Program-made: the position numbers and the translations under genes
The notes under the pieces: generated by a model
What the model saw: the letters and a program-made list of their open reading frames with translations, nothing else
What the model was told of the DNA's origin: nothing
Databases searched by the model: none
Shown: positions 9,161-18,656 of the stretch, in pieces
How the letters are laid out: each line of letters begins with the position of its first letter
Position numbering within the stretch: position 1 is the first letter of the stretch
Assembly: GCA_030655955.1 (NCBI GenBank)
Contig: JAUSOZ010000057.1
Location: 1 to 37,083 of the forward strand
Reading direction: 5' to 3'
DNA: 37,083 nucleotides
From: Deltaproteobacteria bacterium
GTDB taxonomy: Bacteria; Desulfobacterota; Desulfobaccia; Desulfobaccales; 0-14-0-80-60-11

Positions 9161-11740
9161 ATGTGGTCAGTGCTCCATAATCTCTGGAAGCGGATAAGCA
9201 GGCCCAAGCAGCAACTGGTGGCCTTTCCGGAGATTTTTGAACATTTCCAGGCGCTGCTGGCCGACCACCAGCGGGTCATGGAACTCATTGCCGACCTGGG
9301 GGAAAAATCCGGCGGAGAATATATCTTTGACCGCAAGTACCTCATCGACACCACCGAAGCCATCCAGACGCTGCTGCTGCGCATGGTGAAAGGCGTCAAT
9401 CTCATCACCTCGAACCGTTACCTGGATCTGTACCAGGCCCTGGACCGCATCTTCATCCCCCTGGGGGCCGAACTCCGGGGGCGGCTGATCCTGTCCAAGG
9501 AGATGCCCCTGGTGATCTCACTGGCCGAAGCCCCCGAGGACCGCCCCGAACTCATCGGGGGCAAGGCGTCCCACCTGGCGGTGGCCATCCAAAACCTCAG
9601 CCTGCCGGTGCCGGGCGGCTTCATCATCACCACCCGGGCCTACCGGCTCTTCCTGGAACACAATCACCTGGAGGAACGCATCCACGCCCTGCTGGAGGCT
9701 TGGGTGGCGGGCGAGTACGACGAACGCCAGGTCTCCCGTCAGATCCAGTACAGCATCCTGGCGGGGGTAGTACCCCACGAAGTGGCCGGGGAAATACGGC
9801 GCCAGGCGGAAAAGGGCGGGGATTGGGCCGTGCGCAGCAGCGCCTACGGCGAAGACGGAGAACTGTCTTTTGCCGGCCTGCATGAGAGCCTGCTGCACGT
9901 TCCGTCCCGGGGCGTCATCAAGGCCTATAAACAGGTCCTGGCCAGTCTCTATTCCCCCGAGGCCCTGGTTTACCGGCAGAAGATGGGGATGCTGGGGGAA
10001 GAGGCGGCCATGGCGGTGCTGTGCCAGGAGATGATTCCCAGCCAGGCCAGCGGGGTGGTGCATACCCTGGACGTGAGCGGCCGGGAGAACGACTGCCTGG
10101 TCTTTTTTGCCGCCTGGGGCCTGGGGCGCACCGTGGTGGAGGGTAAAGGCCCGGTGGACCGCTACGTGGTGGAGCGGGATTTTCCCCACCGCATCCGGTC
10201 CCAGGAAATCGCCCAGAAAGAAAAACTGGTTCGGGCCATGGCCGGTGGGGGCGAAGAAGAAGCGGCGGTCGCCCCGGAGGACCAGAGCCGGGAAACCCTC
10301 TCCGAGGCCACCGTTGAAGCCTTGGGGCGCTGGGCCCTGATCCTGGAACGCTACTTCAAGCGCCCCCAGGAGATCGAATGCGCCATCGATGCCGCCGGGA
10401 ACTGTTGGGTCCTGCAGGCCCGGGGCTTGCAGATCCCCAAGCCCAAGGTCCCTCTGCCCCAAGATATTTGCGAGACCTGCGCCCGCTACCCCATCCTGAT
10501 CCAGGACGTCGGCGTGGTGGCCCATGCCGGGGTGGGCGCCGGCGTCGTGGCCCACGTCAGCACCGATGCTGACCTGGACCGTTTTCCCGAGGAAGCCGTC
10601 CTGGTGGCCAAATATACCGCCCCGTGGCTGGCCCGTATTGTGCCCAAGGCGGCGGCCATCGTGGCGGAGCGGGGTTCCGCCGCCGGGCATCTGGCCACCA
10701 TCGCCCGGGAATTCCGGGTGCCCACCCTGGTAGGGGTGGAGGGCGCCATGGAGATCCTCACGGCCGGCATGAAGGTCACCGTGGACACCAAGCAGCGGAC
10801 GGTCTACGCCGGCCGGGTGAAAGAATTGCTCCAGTATGAGCTGGTCCAGTCCATGGCCTTTGAGGACGCCCCGGAATTCCGGCTGCTGCGGCGGATTTTG
10901 GCCCGCATCGCGCCGCTCCATTTGCTGGATCCCCAGGACCAGAATTTTACCCCCGAGGGCTGTCAATCGGTCCACGACGTCATCCGGTTCATCCACGAAA
11001 AAGCCGTGGAAGAATTGATGGACCTGCCCCGGTTTGTGAAGCGTTTCAAGGGAGTCAGGATTTTCACCCTGGTCTCCGACATCCCCCTGGGCCTAAAGGT
11101 TCTGGACCTGGGCGGCGGGATCGCCCCCGAGGCCCAGGGGACCAGGCTCCTGCCGGAGCACATCCGGTCGGCGCCCATGAGGGCGCTGTGGGAGGGCCTA
11201 TCCGAACCGGGGGTCTGGAGCACGGAACCGGTGCCGGTGGATTTCCAGGGGATGATGTCGAGCCTGACCAAGACCGGAGCTTTTACCTCCAGCGCCACCA
11301 CGGTGTCGGGTTTCAACCTGGCGGTAATCAGCGAAAACTACCTGAATCTGCACCTGCGGTTGGGCTATCACTTTAACCTGGTGGATGCCCGCATGGAGAC
11401 CGAGGCCCCCCGCAACCACATCTATTTTCGCTTTGTGGGTGGGGTTACCGACCTCACGCGCCGCTCCCGGCGGGCACAACTGCTGGAAAAGATTCTGTCC
11501 CAATTCCACTTTAAGGTGGACACCAAAGGCGATCTGGTGGTGGCCAAGGTGCTTCATCTGCCCCGGGAAGATATGGAGCAGCGGCTCCGGCTCCTGGGCC
11601 GGTTGATCGGATTCACCCGCCAGTTGGATATTCAGCTGCGCCGCGATGAAGACGTCCCGGATTTTGTGGAGGCGTTTTTTCACCAAAACTCCCGTTTAGG
11701 GGAGCAGCCCCCGGAAGGAGGAAGTTATGACGGAAAATAA
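9161..11740 (+). CDS. PEP-synthase/PPDK-like protein (ATP-grasp + phosphohistidine swivel domain) with unusual C-terminus
   Basis: ELIGGKASHLAVAIQNLSLPVPGGFIITTRAY; WAVRSSAYGEDG..SFAGLHES; swivel AAAIVAERGSAAGHLATIAREFRVPTLVG; no canonical PEP-binding barrel seen. Confidence 0.85.
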   Translation: MWSVLHNLWKRISRPKQQLVAFPEIFEHFQALLADHQRVMELIADLGEKSGGEYIFDRKYLIDTTEAIQTLLLRMVKGVNLITSNRYLDLYQALDRIFIPLGAELRGRLILSKEMPLVISLAEAPEDRPELIGGKASHLAVAIQNLSLPVPGGFIITTRAYRLFLEHNHLEERIHALLEAWVAGEYDERQVSRQIQYSILAGVVPHEVAGEIRRQAEKGGDWAVRSSAYGEDGELSFAGLHESLLHVPSRGVIKAYKQVLASLYSPEALVYRQKMGMLGEEAAMAVLCQEMIPSQASGVVHTLDVSGRENDCLVFFAAWGLGRTVVEGKGPVDRYVVERDFPHRIRSQEIAQKEKLVRAMAGGGEEEAAVAPEDQSRETLSEATVEALGRWALILERYFKRPQEIECAIDAAGNCWVLQARGLQIPKPKVPLPQDICETCARYPILIQDVGVVAHAGVGAGVVAHVSTDADLDRFPEEAVLVAKYTAPWLARIVPKAAAIVAERGSAAGHLATIAREFRVPTLVGVEGAMEILTAGMKVTVDTKQRTVYAGRVKELLQYELVQSMAFEDAPEFRLLRRILARIAPLHLLDPQDQNFTPEGCQSVHDVIRFIHEKAVEELMDLPRFVKRFKGVRIFTLVSDIPLGLKVLDLGGGIAPEAQGTRLLPEHIRSAPMRALWEGLSEPGVWSTEPVPVDFQGMMSSLTKTGAFTSSATTVSGFNLAVISENYLNLHLRLGYHFNLVDARMETEAPRNHIYFRFVGGVTDLTRRSRRAQLLEKILSQFHFKVDTKGDLVVAKVLHLPREDMEQRLRLLGRLIGFTRQLDIQLRRDEDVPDFVEAFFHQNSRLGEQPPEGGSYDGK

Positions 11741-12116
11741 GCTCCGGATACTGGTGCTGGACGATGAACCCATTGTCTGCAAACGTCTGCAGCCGGCTTT
11801 GGAAAAGTTGGGATTCGCCGTGGACACCTTCACCCAAAGCGTCGAGGCCATGCATCAGGTGCAACAGTCGGCCTATGACATTGTGATCACGGATCTCAAG
11901 ATGAAAGAGATCGACGGCATGCGCTTTCTGGAAGAAGTCAAAAAGCAGCGGCCGCAAACCGAGGTGATTGTGATCACGGGTTTCGCCACCATGGAAACCG
12001 CCAAGCAGTCGTTCCAGAAGGGCGTCTTCGATTTCATCGCCAAGCCCTTCAAATTGAGCGAGATTCAGGACGTGGTGACCCGGGCGGCCGCTAAAATTCG
12101 CGGCGCTGCGGCTTGA
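11727..12116 (+). CDS. Single-domain response regulator (receiver)
   Basis: LRILVLDDEPIVCKRL...YDIVITDLKMKEIDGMRFLEEVKKQRPQTEVIVITGFA...DFIAKPF. Overlaps the preceding stop. Confidence 0.93.
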   Translation: MTENKLRILVLDDEPIVCKRLQPALEKLGFAVDTFTQSVEAMHQVQQSAYDIVITDLKMKEIDGMRFLEEVKKQRPQTEVIVITGFATMETAKQSFQKGVFDFIAKPFKLSEIQDVVTRAAAKIRGAAA

Positions 12117-12169
12117 GGGCCGCCCGCGCCTAGCTGCCATAACGTACGCCGATTAAGGGGGAAGTGTAT

Positions 12170-12970
12170 ATGCTGAAAACCCTGGTAGCCATTGAAGTGG
12201 ACCTGGCCTCCAGCTTTGCCATTCGCTATGCCTGTGACCTGGGGAACCTCATTCCCATGGAGCTGTATCCGGTCTATGTCAAGGCGCCGCCGCCGGAAGT
12301 GCCGGTCACCGGGACGGGTTGGGTCCGGCATACCTGGGAACGGGAGATCGTCGAGATGGGCAAGGAGGAGATCCAGGAAATGCTGGCCTCCGAGCAGGAA
12401 TCCTGCCCCATGCTGCAAACACCCCGGGTGATCTATGGGGATCGCGATCACGAACTGGTCAAGATCGAGAGCCAGGAGAGCTTCGATTTGTACGTCGAAG
12501 GAGCGCCCTATCCCTTTAACCCGGCGACCATCCAGCGGCGCCTGCACTCCAAGTTCTACCAGAAGCTCGCCTGCCCCCTCATTTGGCTGCGGGTGTTGCG
12601 CCAGATCCACCGGGTTCTGGTGGTATGCCCGGATTTATCCGGCGCCCGGGCGGTGTTGCCGGCCATGCAGAAACTCTGGGCCGGGTGCTCAACGCCGCTC
12701 CATTTGGCCCTGCCGCCCCAGGAGGGCTACGGCGGCCCCGGCGACGCCCTGAGAGAAGAGGCCCGGAAAGTCCTGGCGGCCTTGGAGGCCACCGGGTGTA
12801 CCGTGGAGGTCAAAGAAGTGGCTGACTGGTCCTCCGGGGGGCCGGCCCCGGCCACGCTGAAGGAATACGGTCTGGTGGCCGTGCCCCTGGATCGTGCGGT
12901 AAAAAAAGACCATGTCCACCTTAACTGGCTGGCCCAGATAAAAAACCCTTTGATGCTGGTGCCGTATTGA
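12170..12970 (+). CDS. UspA-like protein (probably tandem, divergent)
   Basis: MLKTLVAIEVDLASSFAIRYACDLGNLIPMELYPVYVK; second half IHRVLVVCPDLSGARAVLPAMQKL. Confidence 0.65.
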   Translation: MLKTLVAIEVDLASSFAIRYACDLGNLIPMELYPVYVKAPPPEVPVTGTGWVRHTWEREIVEMGKEEIQEMLASEQESCPMLQTPRVIYGDRDHELVKIESQESFDLYVEGAPYPFNPATIQRRLHSKFYQKLACPLIWLRVLRQIHRVLVVCPDLSGARAVLPAMQKLWAGCSTPLHLALPPQEGYGGPGDALREEARKVLAALEATGCTVEVKEVADWSSGGPAPATLKEYGLVAVPLDRAVKKDHVHLNWLAQIKNPLMLVPY

Positions 12971-13056
12971 GCCCGGCCGGTAGCCTAGAAGTCTGATTTA
13001 TCTGACCGGACCGTCTCCGAAGGCCGCGGCAGATTTCGTAAACCACAGGGAGGGGA

Positions 13057-13929
13057 ATGACCATGAAAATTTTATTCGCTGGAGATGAACATCCCTACAG
13101 CGCCTATGCGCTCAATGAAGTAGTCCGGCTGGCCACCAACACCTGGGCCGACGTGACCCTGCTGGCGGTAGCCGCCGCCGACACCGGGGCCAAACCCGGC
13201 GAGGACCATACCCTGGCCCAGGCCTTACACGGGTACCGGGAGACTTTCCTGAGCCGCGCCGGCGGCGAGGGCTCACCCTATGCCCTGGGGGCGCCGCAGT
13301 TCGAGTGGATTCCCGTCAGGGGCGGCCAGTGGGAAGAACTGCTGGTGCACCGGGGAGCCAAAAAAGACGTGACGGTGCGCCTGAGGTACGGTAATGAGGC
13401 CCAGGAGGTCGTGGCGGAAGCCCGGGATGAAGAAAGCGACCTGATCGTGCTGGGGTGCACCAAGGGAGGGCAGTGCATCTGGCAAGGCTCGGCCCCGGTG
13501 CCCCAGAAAGTGGTCAACGATGCCGGCTGTTCCGTCCTTCTGGTCAAAGAAGAGCAGCCCATCAGCCGCATCCTGGCCTGCCTGGACCAGAGCTACATCA
13601 GCCAGGATTCCCTGGAGATGATCAACCAGATGGCCACGATTCACGGGGCTCAACTGGAATTGGTCGGGCTTTCCCAGGGTGGCGACATGAAAAAAGACGT
13701 GTACCGGCGGCTCATCGAGATCGGCGATTACTACGAGGATCGCCAGATCAAGGTGACCACGCGCTTAACCGAGATCGCCGAGTTTGAAGACTTCATCGGT
13801 AAGGAACTGCAGCAAGACCTCCTGGCCCTGTTTATGGGGAAGAAATCTTTGCTGGACCGGTTCTTTCCCCGGGATTGGGCCGGACGCTTTGTGAGCAAGT
13901 GCCAGACGTCGGTTTTGGTGATGCGATAA
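13057..13929 (+). CDS. UspA-like stress protein
   Basis: MKILFAGDEHPYSAYALNEVVRLATN...; DLIVLGCTKGG and SVLLVKEEQPISRILACLDQS Usp-type motifs. Confidence 0.8.
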   Translation: MTMKILFAGDEHPYSAYALNEVVRLATNTWADVTLLAVAAADTGAKPGEDHTLAQALHGYRETFLSRAGGEGSPYALGAPQFEWIPVRGGQWEELLVHRGAKKDVTVRLRYGNEAQEVVAEARDEESDLIVLGCTKGGQCIWQGSAPVPQKVVNDAGCSVLLVKEEQPISRILACLDQSYISQDSLEMINQMATIHGAQLELVGLSQGGDMKKDVYRRLIEIGDYYEDRQIKVTTRLTEIAEFEDFIGKELQQDLLALFMGKKSLLDRFFPRDWAGRFVSKCQTSVLVMR

Positions 13930-14002
13930 TCACAACTATAAGGTATAATGCGGAAAATCGGCCCCGGTTCCGGGCGCTCAGTAGATTCGAGAGGAGATAC
14001 CT

Positions 14003-14851
14003 ATGAAAATCCTGGTTGCGGTGGATAAAAACGAAGAGTCCCAACAGGCTCTGCGCTATACCTGCCATTTGCTGGAACATTTCGAGGCCGACGTGGACGC
14101 CCTCTACGTCAAACCCAATGTGGTGGAGTCCGTGGCGGAAACTTCCTATGCCCCTTTCACCACCCGGGAGGATGTGGAAAAGGCCATCGAAACCGAGGCG
14201 GAAAAAACCGTGGAGGAGATTTTCCAGGCCTGCGAGATCTGCCTGGGGGGCAAGGTGCCTTGTGAGCCCCTGGTGGCCGTCGGCGATCCCGCCGAGGAGA
14301 TTCTGAACCTCGCCAATGAAGGCATGTACGACCTGATCGTGCTGGGCTCCCAGGGCCGCTCCACCATCCGGGGCTTTTTGCTGGGCTCGGTGCATGCCAA
14401 GATTCTCCACCATGCCCTGCAACCGGTGCTCCTCATGCGCAATTTCCGGCCGATCCAGAAAATCCTGGTGGCCTACCGGGGGTCCCAGTGCGACCAGGGA
14501 GCCCTGGAATTCATCGCCCCGCTCTTTGCCAAGCAGAAACCGGAAATCACCATCCTGCACGTGCAGGAAACGGCATTGGGCGAAACCCCTGAAATCGCCG
14601 AGGCCTGTCTGCTCACCGGCGAGGACACCTTAAAGGCATACGGCTACACCCCCAGCAAGAAATTGGCCCAGGGCGACTTTGTGGACGAAATCCTCAAGGC
14701 CGTGGCCGTGGAACGCTATGACCTGCTGGTGCTGGGGGCCTATGGGCACAAGCGGCCCAAGTATCTGAAGATGATCAGCGACGAGGCCCTCAATCTGGTG
14801 CGCCTTTCCACCCGCCCGGTCCTGGTGTATCGGGATCAAGCTGAAACTTAG
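14003..14851 (+). CDS. Tandem UspA-domain universal stress protein
   Basis: MKILVAVDKNEESQQALRYTCHLLE; DLIVLGSQGRSTIRGFLLGSVHAKILHHALQPVLLMR; second DLLVLGAYGHKRPKYLKMISDEALNLVRLSTRPVLVYR. Confidence 0.93.
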   Translation: MKILVAVDKNEESQQALRYTCHLLEHFEADVDALYVKPNVVESVAETSYAPFTTREDVEKAIETEAEKTVEEIFQACEICLGGKVPCEPLVAVGDPAEEILNLANEGMYDLIVLGSQGRSTIRGFLLGSVHAKILHHALQPVLLMRNFRPIQKILVAYRGSQCDQGALEFIAPLFAKQKPEITILHVQETALGETPEIAEACLLTGEDTLKAYGYTPSKKLAQGDFVDEILKAVAVERYDLLVLGAYGHKRPKYLKMISDEALNLVRLSTRPVLVYRDQAET

Positions 14852-15091
14852 GCGGCTGCGCCTGGCCCGGCTCGTGGGGGCCGACCCCTTGGTCGGCCTC
14901 CAGGATAAGAGCGGACACTCAGGTCCGCCTCGACAACTCGTCTCTAGACCTGCATCCCGGGATGAGGCAGGCGGAGATCGGCAGGGATAGCGCCGCCCTC
15001 CCTATTTCCCGGCTTTCTCCGGACACGGCTTTTTTTACAGCATCTCTTGCCCCCGCCCCGGCTTTTTGCCCGCCTGACGGCGCATTGTTCC

Positions 15092-15120
15092 TTGACAACC
15101 TTAGGTACGCATGATAATTT
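15092..15120 (+). promoter_or_regulatory. Candidate sigma-70-type promoter upstream of the 15154 gene
   Basis: TTGACA (15092-15097), 17-bp spacer, TAATTT (15115-15120). Confidence 0.45.
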
Positions 15121-15153
15121 ATTGCTTTAATTACGCAATATTACAGGTTTTTC

Positions 15154-16527
15154 ATGCCCCAAGCGACCAAAGCCGTCATTGCTCCCGGCAGCCTCGAACC
15201 CTATATCAGCTCCTGCGTGGCCCTGGCCCAAGAGAATTTACGCCACTTCTCCTCGCTGGCCGAAATCGCCGCCCGGGAAAAGGACCTCAACCGTTACCCC
15301 CGCCTGGAGCGCCTGGCGGAGCCCCGGCAAATCCTGGTGCTCGACGAACATAACGGACACCCGGAACCACTGGCCCGGGCCCGGGCCGCTATGGCCCGGG
15401 GAGAAATTCTCTTCGAACATGCCGCCGCCGGTGAGGGCACCCGCTTGATGCTGGGTTCCAAATATTTCCTCGACATCTCCCAGGAGATCACCGTCGAGCG
15501 CACCGCCCACCTCATGAGCCAGGAAGCCGGCCGGATTATTGCCCCCCAGGAGGTGGCGGCGCAACTGGACTGCCTGCCCCAGGAGCTCCTGTCGCTGTCC
15601 CTGGGGGCCCGCCACATGCTCCAGCTCGCCTTTGACCTGCAAAACCTGGCCCGGGGCCTGGGGGAATCGCCCCGGGAGGTACTCGGGCGCCAGCATTTGT
15701 TGGTGGTCATTGGCCGGGAAATGTTGGCCCACGTCGAAAAAGATTTTTACCAGTGGCATTTTTTCGGCTTCAACCCGGCCCAGGTCCATTTCATGGTGCA
15801 GGAGAGCTTTCACGGCCTTAACCTCAAGGGCGGGACATTTTTCTACGATGTCAACAGCCCCCGCCGCCTCCACAACCACGGGCAGATGGTGATGCAGCAG
15901 GCCGCCTCGCGCCAGCTTTTCACCCTGGAGGGGGCCCATGCCTGGGACAAGAAGTTTCACTCCCGGCGAGAGGTAGCCGATTGGCTGCAGGGGTTTGCCG
16001 ATAAAATTTCTTATAATATCGAAGACCTGGACTATCTGACCGGGTCCCTGGATTTCCACGGCCTGGGTTTGGCCCTGGAACTGGGGGACCAGGGCTACAA
16101 CATGGTCATGGAAGTGATGGCCAACAACCCCGCCAAACCTCAGAAAGGCGGGATGCTGGCGTGGGACCCGGAGCTTAAGCGGGATTTAATGATTGAAAGC
16201 TTTCAGTTGGGCGACATCGAGAACCGGGACATCAAGTTCTTGAACCGCAATTTCAACCATTATCCCCGTCCCTGGGTATGTTGGGGCCGCATCAAGGAAC
16301 AAGGCCTGCCCATGCCCGTTGCCGTCAAGGATGGGTTCCTCTATTTCCAGCCAGTCCAGGGAGATATCAATTTTTTGGTGAAAACCGCATTCTTCCGCCG
16401 GCAGGAGATGCGTCCCATCCGCAATTTAAAAAGTCCCGCGGCCCTGCCCCTGGCGATTAATCGCATGTATGCCCAGGACAGCCAGCCCGGGTTTAAAGAA
16501 TTCGCCCAACAGTGTCACCAGGGGTAA
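15154..16527 (+). CDS. Uncharacterised protein encoded immediately upstream of RNase E/G
   Basis: Long ORF with sustained coding character; stop is 2 nt before the RNase E/G ATG. No family recognised with confidence. Confidence 0.75.
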   Translation: MPQATKAVIAPGSLEPYISSCVALAQENLRHFSSLAEIAAREKDLNRYPRLERLAEPRQILVLDEHNGHPEPLARARAAMARGEILFEHAAAGEGTRLMLGSKYFLDISQEITVERTAHLMSQEAGRIIAPQEVAAQLDCLPQELLSLSLGARHMLQLAFDLQNLARGLGESPREVLGRQHLLVVIGREMLAHVEKDFYQWHFFGFNPAQVHFMVQESFHGLNLKGGTFFYDVNSPRRLHNHGQMVMQQAASRQLFTLEGAHAWDKKFHSRREVADWLQGFADKISYNIEDLDYLTGSLDFHGLGLALELGDQGYNMVMEVMANNPAKPQKGGMLAWDPELKRDLMIESFQLGDIENRDIKFLNRNFNHYPRPWVCWGRIKEQGLPMPVAVKDGFLYFQPVQGDINFLVKTAFFRRQEMRPIRNLKSPAALPLAINRMYAQDSQPGFKEFAQQCHQG

Positions 16528-16529
16528 TC

Positions 16530-18644
16530 ATGAGTCCACCACGGAAGATGTTTGTCAACGCCGCCGACCCGGAGGTGTTTCGGGTCGCCATCGTCGAAGA
16601 AGGCCATATTGAAGAGCTGGCCCTGGAGTCCGCCTCCCGGGAACCCACCAAAGCCAATATTTACAAAGGCATCGTGGTCAATATCGAGCCCAGCCTCCAG
16701 GCCTCGTTTATCAACTACGGCGGGGAGCGCCACGGTTTCTTGCCCCTGTCGGAAGTGCATCCCGACTATTATCAGGAAAAACCCCAGAATAGGGCCCAGA
16801 CCAAAATTCAGCGGGTGCTGCGCAAAGGCCAGGAGCTCATCGTCCAGGTCTACAAAGAGGAGTCCGCCAGCAAGGGCGCCTACCTCAGCACCTATATCTC
16901 TCTTCCCGGACGCCGCCTGGTGCTCCTGCCCCAACAGACCCACCTGGGGGTTTCCCGCAAGATCGAAAAGGAAGAAGAGCGCCAGCGCCTCAAAGAATTG
17001 GCCCAGAAATTGGGACTGCCGCCGGAGATGGGCCTGATCGTCCGCACCGCCGGCGAGACCGCCAAGACCCTGGAACTGGCCAAGGACATGAAATATCTCC
17101 TGAAGCTCTGGGAAACGATCAACCAGAACGCCACCGGCCAGGCCGCGCCTTGCCTGCTCCACCGGGACCTGGACCTGATCACCCGGACTGTCAGGGATTA
17201 TTTTTCCCCGGATATCACCACCATCCTGGTGGACAATGTCGAGGTCTTCCAGACGCTGCATACCTTTATCCTGGAAATGTCCCCCCGGCACGTCCACACC
17301 CTGAAACTCTACAAAGACAACCTGCCCATCTTCACCCGCTTCCAGCTGGAAGACCAGATAGACCGCATCTACTCGGAGCGTGTGCCCCTGAAATCCGGCG
17401 GCACCATCGTCATCAACCCCACCGAGGCCCTGGTCTCCATCGACGTCAATTCCGGGCGCTGCACCAGCCAGAAGGAAATTGAAGACACGGCATTGAAGAC
17501 CAACCTGGAGGCCGCCGATGAGGTCGCCCGGCAGCTTCGCCTCCGAGACCTGGGCGGCCTGGTGGTCATCGACTTCATCGACATGAAGGACAGGAAGCAC
17601 CAGAAAGAGGTGGAGCAGGCCCTCAAGCAAAGCCTGAAGAAGGACAAGGCCCGGGTCACGGTGGGGACCTTGTCGAAGTTCGGCTTGCTGGAGCTCTCCC
17701 GCCAGCGTCTGCGCCCCACCGCCGAGGTCAGCGCCTATACGCCTTGTCCGGCCTGCCAGGGCCGGGGCCGCATTAAACGGGTGGATACCCTGAGCCTGAG
17801 CCTCCTGCGGCAAATCTCCACCCAGGTGGCCCAAGGCCAGATCCTGGAGGTTCGGGCCTCGGTGCCCTTGGAAGTGAGCAATTTCCTGCTCAACAAGAAA
17901 CGCAAAGACATCCTCAACCTGGAAGAGCATTATAATCTCAAGATCGTGGTGCTCCCCAAAGAAGGCCTGGGACCAGAAGAAATTCTGGTGGAATATATCA
18001 AACGGGAGCCCTCGGAGGCGAAATCCGGCCCCGAGACCAGACCGGCGGCCGAACCCCAAAGTGCGTCTGAGCCCCCCAAGGCCGCCGAACCCCAAGCGGC
18101 GCCGGCTCCGAAAAAGACTGGCCGGCCCCGGCGCGGCTCCGGCCGATCCAGGAAAAGACCTGCACCCGAACCGGAAAAGGTCGAGCCACAACCCGAGGGC
18201 GCAGCCGAAACGCAAACCCTGGCAGCCCAGCCCGGCAGCGAACCCGGACCCGAGTCCCCCATGACCGCTGAACCCCAACCGGCGCCGGCGCCGAAGAAGA
18301 CCGGCCGGCCTAGACGCGGCTCCGGCCGATCCAGGAAGAAACCCGCACCCGAGCCGGGAAAGGTCGAGCCCCAGCCCGAGGGCGCAGCCGAAACACAAAC
18401 TTTTGCAACCCAGCCCGGCAGCGAACCCGCGCCCGAGCCTGACCAGTCCGCTGAACCCCAAGCGGCACCGGCGCCGAAAAAGACCGGCCGGCCCCGGCGA
18501 AGCTCAGGCCGATCCAGGAAGAAACCCGCACCCGAGCCGGGAAAGGCCGAGGCGCAGCCCGAGAATGCTCCCGAGGCGAAAACCCCGGAAGCTCAGCCCG
18601 GCGGCGAACCCGGGCCTGGATCTGACAAGTCCGACACCCCGTAA
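16530..18644 (+). CDS. Ribonuclease E/G family protein with repetitive basic/Pro-rich C-terminal tail
   Basis: S1-like GIVVNIEPSLQASFINYGGERHGFLPLSEV; GGTIVINPTEALVSIDVNSGR; LGGLVVIDFIDM; RQRLRPTA; CPACQGRG. Confidence 0.95.
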   Translation: MSPPRKMFVNAADPEVFRVAIVEEGHIEELALESASREPTKANIYKGIVVNIEPSLQASFINYGGERHGFLPLSEVHPDYYQEKPQNRAQTKIQRVLRKGQELIVQVYKEESASKGAYLSTYISLPGRRLVLLPQQTHLGVSRKIEKEEERQRLKELAQKLGLPPEMGLIVRTAGETAKTLELAKDMKYLLKLWETINQNATGQAAPCLLHRDLDLITRTVRDYFSPDITTILVDNVEVFQTLHTFILEMSPRHVHTLKLYKDNLPIFTRFQLEDQIDRIYSERVPLKSGGTIVINPTEALVSIDVNSGRCTSQKEIEDTALKTNLEAADEVARQLRLRDLGGLVVIDFIDMKDRKHQKEVEQALKQSLKKDKARVTVGTLSKFGLLELSRQRLRPTAEVSAYTPCPACQGRGRIKRVDTLSLSLLRQISTQVAQGQILEVRASVPLEVSNFLLNKKRKDILNLEEHYNLKIVVLPKEGLGPEEILVEYIKREPSEAKSGPETRPAAEPQSASEPPKAAEPQAAPAPKKTGRPRRGSGRSRKRPAPEPEKVEPQPEGAAETQTLAAQPGSEPGPESPMTAEPQPAPAPKKTGRPRRGSGRSRKKPAPEPGKVEPQPEGAAETQTFATQPGSEPAPEPDQSAEPQAAPAPKKTGRPRRSSGRSRKKPAPEPGKAEAQPENAPEAKTPEAQPGGEPGPGSDKSDTP
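18099..18641 (+). repeat. Three in-frame tandem repeats, 183-bp (61-aa) period, in the RNase E/G tail
   Basis: Units start at 18099, 18282, 18465: APAPKKTGRPRR[GS]SGRSRK[RK]PAPEP[EG]K... Confidence 0.9.
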
Positions 18645-18656
18645 AGGAGCAGTTGC

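Noticed and set aside
16515-18461. 648-aa minus-strand ORF
   Set aside because: Antisense to RNase E/G; Gly/Leu/Arg-rich translation typical of GC-rich shadow ORFs.
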